Part shown: positions 1 to 4,804 of the stretch, piece after piece
Layout: every line of letters begins with the position of its first letter
Numbering within the stretch: the first letter of the stretch is position 1
NCBI GenBank assembly: GCA_026389975.1
Contig: JAPLGV010000271.1
Span: forward strand, 1-5,785
Source of the DNA: Chloroflexota bacterium
GTDB taxonomy: Bacteria > Chloroflexota > Anaerolineae > Anaerolineales > Villigracilaceae
Direction of reading: 5' to 3'
DNA length: 5,785 bases
Translations under genes and position numbers: made by a program
Notes under the pieces: generated by a model
What the model saw: only the letters and a program-made list of their open reading frames with translations
The model's database searches: none
What the model was told of the DNA's origin: nothing

Positions 1-417
1 CTTGACAAAGCCTGGGGACTGGGCATTCCGCACATCATCTTCACTGGTGGTGAGCCGACGATGCGCGCTGACCTGCCCGAACTCGTGGCCCACGCGGAGA
101 AGAATGGACAGATCACCGGTCTGAATACCAATGCCCGGCGCCTGTCGGACCCGCGTTATGTTGAGAAGCTGGTCGCCGCGGGGCTGGACCACGTCCAGAT
201 CACGGTAGAATCGAACGACGCCGAAGTCCATGACCGTATGGTGCGCACCAAAGGCGCTTTCCCGCAGACGGTCAAAGGGCTGAAAAATGCCCTCGCCAGC
301 CCGTTGTACGTGATGACCAATACCACCATGCTACGGACGAATGCCCATACAATCCCGGCCACGCTGGATTTCCTGGCACGCTGGATTTCCTGGCTGACAC
401 CGGCGTCCCGACGGTAG
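1..417 (+). pseudogene. Radical SAM/SPASM protein, 5' part (truncated by window edge, then frameshifted)
   Basis: The frame is open from base 1 and stops at TAG 415-417. The window starts inside the gene, so the true start and the N-terminal CxxxCxxC that would hold the catalytic [4Fe-4S] cluster are not visible. The visible part carries FTGGEPTMR (bases 40-66), the GGEP SAM-binding motif of radical SAM barrels, then alternating strand/helix segments (GLDHVQITVES, YVMTNTTM) expected of the barrel. It is closely related to the barrel of the gene at 1608-3077: 31 of 41 residues match by hand around GGEP. Family members generate a 5'-deoxyadenosyl radical, and SPASM members often modify peptides or proteins. 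The last residues, from base 376 on, are out-of-frame translation caused by the 17-bp duplication at 360-394; the true continuation lies in the third frame. Substrate unknown. The family call is firm; function is inferred. Confidence 0.85.
360..394 (+). repeat. 17-bp perfect tandem duplication causing a frameshift
   Basis: The unit cacgctggatttcctgg occurs at 360-376 and again at 377-393, with one further matching base at 394. Seventeen is not a multiple of three, so the extra copy shifts the frame and leads to the stop at 415-417. Deleting either copy joins the two halves of the radical SAM gene without a gap. This is either a recent slippage or duplication mutation or a sequencing/assembly artefact; sequence alone cannot tell which. 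Confidence 0.95.
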
Positions 418-908
418 GACTCAACGCTTTGATCTACTCAGGCCGCGGGTCCGTGGTGGGGACGGGGCTGGCCGAGTCCGAGTTGACCCCGCTGCTGGAA
501 GTTGCCTGTCAAAAAACCGCCGCGCGTGGTCAGCGTCTTATCTGGTATACGCCCACTCAATATTGCGGCTTCGACCCGATGGCGCTTGACCTGGGCGTGA
601 AGGGCTGCACAGCGGCGCTTTATAATATGTGCGTTGAACCGGATGGCGGGGTTCTGCCTTGCCAGTCGTATTACCACCAACTCGGCAACCTGCTGGCCGA
701 CGACTGGGACTCCATCTGGAACCACGACCTGGCGGTCAGGCTGCGTGAACGCCAGGGTCTGCCGGAAAAATGCAATGGTTGTGCCTTGCTGGCCGAGTGC
801 GGCGGCGGCTGCCCGTTGCCCCGTGTCCCGTGCGAGAACCGGGACTGCTTCGCTGGAACCGGGACTACGCAGTTTGAGAAACCGATTGCGCTGGAGATGG
901 TTGCATGA
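378..908 (+). pseudogene. Radical SAM/SPASM protein, 3' part (SPASM domain) in shifted frame
   Basis: This is the downstream frame of the same gene. From the second copy of the 17-bp repeat it reads TLDFLADTGVPTVGLNALIYSGRG, which joins the upstream half smoothly if one copy is removed. It contains a SPASM domain: GC at about 604-609, then CVEPDGGVLPC, giving CX12GX4C, then KCNGCALLAECGGGC (from about 766), giving CX2CX5CX3C. These residues typically bind one or two auxiliary Fe-S clusters. The tail after GCPL is replaced by the in-frame repeat at 816-871, which adds two cysteines (PCENRDC), before FEKPIALEMVA. If translated alone it could reinitiate at TTG 429, preceded by AGGA 416-419, which overlaps the upstream stop. 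The stop TGA 906-908 overlaps the next ATG as ATGA, implying translational coupling to the PAS gene. It may be a pseudogene, a split gene or an assembly error. Confidence 0.85.
816..871 (+). repeat. Hairpin-forming 20-bp-unit repeat element, copy A (in SPASM tail)
   Basis: It begins with ttgccccgtgtcccgtg (816-832), followed by two 20-bp units (832-851 and 852-871) sharing the core gaaccgggact. The same arrangement recurs at 5460-5544; over the 36 bases 833-868 the two copies differ at only three positions. GTCCCG 825-830 can pair with CGGGAC 840-845. The element is read through in frame within the radical SAM gene and encodes a stretch with no counterpart expected in SPASM proteins. It looks like a dispersed, REP- or MITE-like sequence rather than conserved coding sequence. 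Confidence 0.75.
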
Positions 909-1246
909 GCAAAGGGCATTGGGTCAAAGAGCTTCCTGCCGAGATCATGGTCTGTGATTCCGGCGGAATCATTCTCGAAATGAATGCCCAGGCCGAGGCG
1001 CTCTTCGCGGAAGACGGCGGGCGTGGTCTGCTTGGCACGAACGTGCTCGCCTGTCACCCGCAGCCAGCCCTTGGCAAACTGGAAGGGTTGCTGGACAAAC
1101 AGACCGCCAATTCCTACTTCAACACCGAAAACGGCGAGAAACGCTTCTTCTTCCAGTCTCCCTGGTACAAAGAAGGCAAGTATGCCGGGTTCGTCGAAAT
1201 CTCTTTTGGAGTGCCGGAAGAAATTCCGCATTTCATCCGTGAGTAG
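905..1246 (+). CDS. Small PAS-like sensor protein (first of a tandem pair)
   Basis: A 113-residue single-domain protein. The pattern WVKELPAEIMVCD, GGIILEMNAQAEALF, LLGTNVLACHP, then FFFQSPWYKEGKYAGFVEISF matches a stand-alone PAS fold: N-terminal strands, the helix after ExN, a CHP segment and C-terminal strands ending in VEISF. Similar CHP-containing PAS modules occur in DUF438-type and related sensors. Such domains bind small ligands or cofactors or mediate protein contacts; which applies here is unknown. Cys17 and Cys50-His51 are shared with the neighbouring paralog and could be redox or metal sites. No output domain, membrane segment or DNA-binding domain is present, so it probably acts on a partner. 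The ATG overlaps the radical SAM stop (ATGA 905-908) and has a good Shine-Dalgarno GGAG at 893-896. Translation is likely coupled to the gene upstream, so the upstream frameshift may reduce its expression. Confidence 0.85.
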   Translation: MSKGHWVKELPAEIMVCDSGGIILEMNAQAEALFAEDGGRGLLGTNVLACHPQPALGKLEGLLDKQTANSYFNTENGEKRFFFQSPWYKEGKYAGFVEISFGVPEEIPHFIRE

Positions 1247-1249
1247 ACC

Positions 1250-1594
1250 ATGAGCGAAGAAAACGCCTGGATCAAAGAATTCCCTGCCTCGGTCACCGTC
1301 TGTGACCCGGACGGCATCCTCCTTGAGATGAACGACAAGGCCGCCAGGGCCTATGCCAAAGATGGCGGGCTTGCCCTCATCGGCAAGAACATGTTCGACT
1401 GCCACCCCGACCCGGCCCGCGGCAAACTTGAACGCCTGATGGATAGGCGTCAGGTCAACGTATATACCATCGAAAAGAACGGCCTCAAGAAACTCATCTA
1501 TCAATCCCCCTGGTACTTCAAGGGCGAATACGCCGGTTTCGTTGAACTTTCGTTGGAAATCCCATTCGAAATGCCGCACTTTGTGCGCGGCTGA
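1250..1594 (+). CDS. Small PAS-like sensor protein (second of a tandem pair)
   Basis: A 114-residue paralog of the preceding protein; hand alignment gives 57 identical of 108 positions without gaps. The shared core includes WxKExPA, VCD, LEMN, CHPxPAxGKLE, QSPWY, YAGFVE and PHFxR. Cys18 and Cys51-His52 are retained. The variable surface (RRQVNVYTIEKNGLKKLIY versus the first copy's KQTANSYFNTENGEKRFFF) suggests divergence of the ligand- or partner-contacting face after duplication. ATG 1250 lies three bases after the upstream stop, so the two are almost certainly co-translated. It is cytosolic with no output domain. Being placed directly before a membrane-anchored radical SAM-like protein, it may regulate or scaffold that protein or the upstream enzyme; this is inferred from context only. 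Confidence 0.85.
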   Translation: MSEENAWIKEFPASVTVCDPDGILLEMNDKAARAYAKDGGLALIGKNMFDCHPDPARGKLERLMDRRQVNVYTIEKNGLKKLIYQSPWYFKGEYAGFVELSLEIPFEMPHFVRG

Positions 1595-1607
1595 TTGAGA
1601 GGAAAAT

Positions 1608-3077
1608 ATGTTGAATCCAATCCTTCTGCAAATCTCGAAGTTCTTCTATGGCCTTTGTTGGTCCCGGACAACCTCAGTATGCCAGCTCGAAAGCGCTTCA
1701 TTGATTTTCTTTAGCCTTGCGATGGTTGGTTTCGGTCTGCTGGGGATCATCCTCGCTAGAGTTAAGATCAGCCATTTCAGTCTGAAAGGGAGCTCGGTTC
1801 GAATTTTAGGCGCCGTTCTCTTGCTGGGTGTAGCCTGCGCTTTCATTCCAAAATATGGATTGCTGGTCGAAATTGTCCTGGCGTTGGTGATTGTGGTAAT
1901 CGGGTTGCTTCTATCTGAGAAACCGGCGCAATCCAAACCTTTACCTGCCGGGACACACACTTTCCAGTCCGGGCCGGACGAACCGGCCTACCGGCTGCAC
2001 CTGCGCCTGCTGAAGGACGGTTCCGGCATCCTCATCCTCAATGCCGCCACCGTTTTGCACCTGAACGCCACTGCCGCCGAATTTGCCTACCACATGATAA
2101 AAGGCTCCTCCCACGAAGCAACCGCCAGGCAAGTCGCCAGGCGTTACCGCATCAGCCGGGAGGAAGCGCAGAAGGATTACATGGACTTCCGCGACCGCCT
2201 CCAGACTCTCATCCATACCCCGGATTTGGACCCGACCACTTTCCTCGATTTTGAACGGATCGCGCCGCACTCCCATGACTTGACTGCGCCCCTGCGCCTC
2301 GACTGTGCTCTCACCTATCGCCTGTCCGCCGGTGCAGACGCCTCCCTCGCCCCGACCAAGCGTGTGGACCGCGAACTGACCACCGAGGAGTGGCAGACCA
2401 TCATGGATAAGGCCTGGGCTGTCGGCATCCCGCACATCACTTTCACCGGCGGCGAGCCAACCCTGCGCGAGGACCTGCCTGCCCTCATCGCCCACGCCGA
2501 GAAGATTGGTCAGGTCACCGGCCTGCTCTCAGATGGGTTAAAACTGGCCGATAAAGCCTACCTGTACACCCTCCTGCGGACCGGTCTCGACCACCTGCTG
2601 TTCATTCTCGACCCGGAGAACGAAGCCTCCTGGAAGGCGCTGGAAACGGTCATGCCGGAAGACTTGTTCACCACTGTGCATTTCACCGTCACGCCGAAGA
2701 ACGTCAAGAAGGCCGACGAGGTGCTGGAGAAACTGGCAAAACTCGAAGTCAAGAGTCTCTCTCTGAGCGCCTCCGACGCGTCCCTGAAAGATGGAATGCA
2801 GAAACTGCGCGAACAGGCTGCCGGTCTCGGTCTGACCTTGCACTGGGACCTGCCCGTCCCGTATTCCACCGATAACCCCGTCGCGGCCGAAGTGGTGGAT
2901 GACGAAGTCCCGGACGGGGCGGGCAAGGTCTGGCTGTACGTTGAGCCGGATGGCGACGTCCTCCCCGCCCAGGGCGAAGCCGATAAGATACTGGGTAATT
3001 TCCTGCGAGATCCGTGGGAGAAAATTTACCATTACAGGGTACTGCGCAAAGATGTGAACCCACAGGGTACTGCGTAA
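1608..3077 (+). CDS. Membrane-anchored PqqD-like/radical SAM-like protein lacking cluster cysteines (probable pseudoenzyme)
   Basis: A 489-residue protein started by ATG 1608 with a strong AGAGGA (1598-1603). Three hydrophobic stretches (about residues 30-50, 66-80, 84-103) predict membrane anchoring. Residues about 125-202 resemble a PqqD-like/RiPP-recognition fold (GILILNAATVLHLNATAAEF, then a basic helical segment). Residues about 228-475 form a radical SAM-like barrel with LRLDCALTYR, a conserved FTGGEPTLREDLP (278-290), and a SPASM-like YVEPDGDVLPAQ. The expected CxxxCxxC after LTYR reads LSAGADAS, so all three cluster cysteines are replaced by Leu, Ala and Ser. The SPASM cysteines of the upstream relative (CVEPDGGVLPC) are Tyr and Ala here. 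The protein ends within the tandem repeat at 3034-3089, before the CX2CX5CX3C block. Classical radical chemistry is therefore unlikely. A role as a binding, scaffolding or regulatory partner of the upstream radical SAM enzyme fits, but is inferred. The first 110 codons are lower in GC than the rest. Confidence 0.8.
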   Translation: MLNPILLQISKFFYGLCWSRTTSVCQLESASLIFFSLAMVGFGLLGIILARVKISHFSLKGSSVRILGAVLLLGVACAFIPKYGLLVEIVLALVIVVIGLLLSEKPAQSKPLPAGTHTFQSGPDEPAYRLHLRLLKDGSGILILNAATVLHLNATAAEFAYHMIKGSSHEATARQVARRYRISREEAQKDYMDFRDRLQTLIHTPDLDPTTFLDFERIAPHSHDLTAPLRLDCALTYRLSAGADASLAPTKRVDRELTTEEWQTIMDKAWAVGIPHITFTGGEPTLREDLPALIAHAEKIGQVTGLLSDGLKLADKAYLYTLLRTGLDHLLFILDPENEASWKALETVMPEDLFTTVHFTVTPKNVKKADEVLEKLAKLEVKSLSLSASDASLKDGMQKLREQAAGLGLTLHWDLPVPYSTDNPVAAEVVDDEVPDGAGKVWLYVEPDGDVLPAQGEADKILGNFLRDPWEKIYHYRVLRKDVNPQGTA

Positions 3078-3089
3078 ATATTCGAACCC
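3034..3089 (+). repeat. 28-bp tandem repeat at the 3' end of the pseudoenzyme gene
   Basis: Two 28-bp units, 3034-3061 and 3062-3089, both begin acagggtactgcg and end gaaccc. They differ at only about four positions. The second unit supplies the stop codon (a C-to-T difference turns gcgcaaa into gcgtaaa, creating TAA 3075-3077). The coding homology to SPASM proteins ends at IYHY, just where the repeat begins, so the repeat seems to have replaced or truncated the original C-terminus. Confidence 0.85.
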
Positions 3090-3104
3090 GAATCATTGTT
3101 TTTT
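3077..3104 (+). terminator. Possible intrinsic terminator after the pseudoenzyme gene
   Basis: AATATTCG (3077-3084) can pair with CGAATCATT (3089-3097) around an AACC loop, giving an 8-bp stem with one bulged C, followed by G and six T residues (3099-3104). Position directly after the stop codon and before an AT-rich gap fits a Rho-independent terminator. The stem is AT-rich and would be weak, and the left arm lies within the 28-bp repeat, so this is tentative. Confidence 0.45.
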
Positions 3105-3232
3105 CCTTACTTTTTGGCCGCTTCAGTTCAGAGATTTATGCAAGAAGCAGTAAATTGATGTAAATCCCTGTATTTTGATCGATAAATGTTCACGGTTTTA
3201 TGCATGCGAGCAGGATTTCAGAAATTTATACA
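3105..3232 (+). promoter_or_regulatory. AT-rich intergenic region, probable promoter of the prs unit
   Basis: The block 3121-3180 is only about 33% GC by hand count, against roughly 60% in the genes, and separates two differently composed gene sets. That is typical of a promoter region. TTGATG (3155-3160) and TTGATC (3175-3180) resemble -35 boxes, with AT-rich candidates downstream, but I see no convincing -35/-10 pair with ideal spacing. No good Shine-Dalgarno lies in front of ATG 3233: AGGA 3212-3215 is about 17 bases away. A direct repeat covers both the middle of the region and the start codon. Confidence 0.35.
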
Positions 3233-3244
3233 ATGAGCAGTAAA
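3127..3244 (+). repeat. Direct repeat of about 28 bp, second copy spanning the prs start codon
   Basis: Copies lie at 3127-3154 (beginning ttcagagatttatgcaag) and 3217-3244 (beginning ttcagaaatttatacaat). They match at 25 of 28 positions and their starts are 90 bp apart. The second copy includes ATG 3233 and the first codons of prs; the first copy has AAG where the ATG would be. This looks like a small duplication of the 5' region of the gene or a pair of operator-like sites. Confidence 0.7.
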
Positions 3245-4231
3245 ACAGTACTTGACCCGGACGATATCCGCATTTTCAGCGGCAGTTCGCACCCGCAACT
3301 GGCCGCCGATATTGCCGCCTATCTAAACCTGCCGCTCGAAAAGACACGGGTCAGCCGTTTCAGCAATGACAACCTGTACATCCAGCTCGGTGCCAGTGTG
3401 CGTTCGCGCATCGTATTCATTGTCCAGACGCTTGCGCCTCCCGTCAACGACAATCTGGTGGAACTGCTGATGATGCTGGACATCGCCCGCTATGCATCTG
3501 CGAAGGAAGTCCATGCCATCATTCCCTATTTTTCCTTTGCCCGTTCGGACAAAAAGGACGCACCGCGCATCTCGATCACGGCCCGGTTGATTGCCGACCT
3601 GTTGGGAACTGCCGGTGCCACGCATGTGATGACGATGGTACTGCACTCGCCGCAAGCCCACGGCTTCTTCAGCGTCCCCACCGATCCGTTGACCAGCCGC
3701 CCTGTTTTTTGGCATTACTTCCAATCGCGCGATCTGGCCGGGACAGTGGTGGTCGCGCCGGACATGGGCTCAGCCAAGCCGGCTGCGCTGTTTGCCAAGG
3801 GCCTGAACCTGCCGGTGGCGGCCGGAAACAAAGAGCGCCTCTCAGACACCAAAGTGACCATAAGCGAATTGGTGGGCCGCCCGGTGCAAGGCTTCCGGAA
3901 AGCCATTATTTATGACGATGAGATTGCCACCGGTGGGTCGGTATTGGAACTCAGCCGCATCCTGATCGAGCAGGGCATCCAGGAAATATGGGTGGCTTGC
4001 ACACACGGGGTCTTCGTGCATGGCGGGCTGGAGAAACTGGCCGCCGTGCCGCAGATCACCGAAATCGTCACGACCGATACCGTCTATATCCCGCCGGAGA
4101 AGCGTCACCCGAAACTGCACCTGCTCTCAGTGGCTCCCGTCTTCGGGGAGGCCATCCGCCGCAACTATTTGCGCGAATCAATCGGTGACCTGTTTATCTA
4201 CGGGAATGAAAGCCCGGACAACCCTCAATAA
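3233..4231 (+). CDS. prs: Ribose-phosphate pyrophosphokinase (PRPP synthetase), divergent
   Basis: A 332-residue cytosolic enzyme of usual family length that transfers diphosphate from ATP to ribose 5-phosphate, making PRPP for nucleotide, His and Trp synthesis. Visible family features are IRIFSGSSHPQLAADIA at the N-terminus, the LAPPVNDNLVELLMMLDIARY segment (68-87), a flexible-loop region FARSDKKDAPRISITARL (102-119), an LHSPQAHGFF segment with the expected catalytic His138, FFSVPTDPLTSRPVF, APDMGSAKPAALFAKGL (175-191), and the PRPP-binding loop DDEIATGGS (228-236). Departures from the usual sequence are VLH in place of DLH and DDEIATGGS in place of the common DDxIDTGGT, so this is a divergent branch. 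ATG 3233 gives an N-terminus resembling other family members; ATG 3200 in frame would add 11 residues. Neither has a clear Shine-Dalgarno. The next gene begins within 15 bases, suggesting an operon. Confidence 0.88.
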   Translation: MSSKTVLDPDDIRIFSGSSHPQLAADIAAYLNLPLEKTRVSRFSNDNLYIQLGASVRSRIVFIVQTLAPPVNDNLVELLMMLDIARYASAKEVHAIIPYFSFARSDKKDAPRISITARLIADLLGTAGATHVMTMVLHSPQAHGFFSVPTDPLTSRPVFWHYFQSRDLAGTVVVAPDMGSAKPAALFAKGLNLPVAAGNKERLSDTKVTISELVGRPVQGFRKAIIYDDEIATGGSVLELSRILIEQGIQEIWVACTHGVFVHGGLEKLAAVPQITEIVTTDTVYIPPEKRHPKLHLLSVAPVFGEAIRRNYLRESIGDLFIYGNESPDNPQ

Positions 4232-4245
4232 AGATGGAACCTTCT

Positions 4246-4686
4246 ATGACCAATCCCCCTGAAATTGCCGTCGGCCGTTTCCGCCAGAATTTCAACTGTG
4301 CGCAGTCCGTTTTTGTGGCCTTTGCGCCTCAACTTGGCATGGACGAAAGCCAGGCGCTTAAACTGGCCTCGCCTTTCGGCGGCGGGGTGGCCCGTCGTGG
4401 TCAAACCTGCGGGGCGGTGACAGGGGCACTGATGGCCCTCGGTCTGGCACAGGGAGCGGAGACCCCGGCCGGGAAGGAAGGTGCTTACCGGCTGGGGGAG
4501 GAGTTCTTGCAGCGTTTTGAGTCCAGGCACGCTACCATCCTTTGCCGGGAACTGTTGGACTGCGATATCAGCACACCTGAAGGCCGTCAGCAGGCGCGCG
4601 AGAAGGGCGCGTTCACCGCACTTTGCCCGCTATTCGTGCGTGACGCGGCGGAAATCGTCCAGGCATTGCTGGTAAAAAAGCCTTAG
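4246..4686 (+). CDS. C_GCAxxG_C_C family putative redox protein
   Basis: A 146-residue cytosolic protein. NCAQSVFVAFAPQLG near the N-terminus (Cys18), then ASPFGGGVARRGQTCGAVTGALMALGL with Cys55 (the C-GxxxG core), then ILCRELLDC (Cys100, Cys106) and ALCPLFV (Cys127) give the ordered cysteine pattern of the C_GCAxxG_C_C family. That family is thought to be redox-active or metal/cluster-binding but is not functionally defined. All the family cysteines appear present and the length is normal. ATG 4246 is preferred because GGA 4236-4238 is suitably spaced and the protein then begins MTNPPEIAVGRF, as in relatives. ATG 4234, three bases after the prs stop, is an in-frame alternative that adds MEPS. 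Tight spacing to prs implies co-transcription, though no shared pathway is obvious. Confidence 0.85.
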   Translation: MTNPPEIAVGRFRQNFNCAQSVFVAFAPQLGMDESQALKLASPFGGGVARRGQTCGAVTGALMALGLAQGAETPAGKEGAYRLGEEFLQRFESRHATILCRELLDCDISTPEGRQQAREKGAFTALCPLFVRDAAEIVQALLVKKP

Positions 4687-4687
4687 A

Positions 4688-4747
4688 GGAATCCCGCTAA
4701 TAATGGGGGCAGGAAACGGGTCCGGGTTGCACCGCCCGGCAGATTCC
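4688..4747 (+). promoter_or_regulatory. Possible folded leader upstream of the phosphatase gene
   Basis: GGAATC (4688-4693) is complementary to GATTCC (4742-4747), which would close a domain containing an inner hairpin CCGGG (4722-4726) with CCCGG (4735-4739). It sits in the short gap between two genes, just before the Shine-Dalgarno of a small ORF. I do not recognise a known riboswitch class, and no T-run follows, so it is not an intrinsic terminator. It could be a chance fold. Confidence 0.25.
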
Positions 4748-4762
4748 ATCCTGGAGACGTCC

Positions 4763-4804
4763 ATGAAAATCACTGCTCTGAACAGGCTCAAACTGAACCC
4801 ATGA
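4763..4804 (+). CDS. Possible 13-codon leader ORF coupled to the phosphatase gene
   Basis: ATG 4763 opens MKITALNRLKLNP and stops at TGA 4802-4804, overlapping the phosphatase start as ATGA (4801-4804). It has a well-placed GGAG (4753-4756), whereas the phosphatase ATG itself is preceded by aaactgaaccc, with no Shine-Dalgarno. Ribosomes may therefore load on the short ORF and reinitiate on the phosphatase. The peptide has no recognisable domain or attenuation-type codon run. The short length makes chance possible. Confidence 0.35.
   Translation: MKITALNRLKLNP

Noticed and set aside
671..1579. Long 302-codon open frame on the - strand
   Set aside because: It lies opposite the SPASM end and both PAS genes, which have recognisable motifs, ribosome sites and coupled starts on the + strand. 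Its protein shows no family pattern, and GC-rich codon use readily keeps the antisense frame open.
1941..3032. Several - strand open frames of 120-185 codons
   Set aside because: They are shadows of the pseudoenzyme gene, with no plausible ribosome sites or domain signatures.
3078..3232. tRNA or other known RNA gene in the AT-rich gap
   Set aside because: No cloverleaf, T-loop consensus or known riboswitch core is visible; it reads as a promoter/terminator region with a direct repeat.
4722..4739. GC-rich hairpin as an intrinsic terminator
   Set aside because: The CCGGG/CCCGG stem is only 5 bp (6 with a wobble) and is followed by cagattcc, with no T-run.
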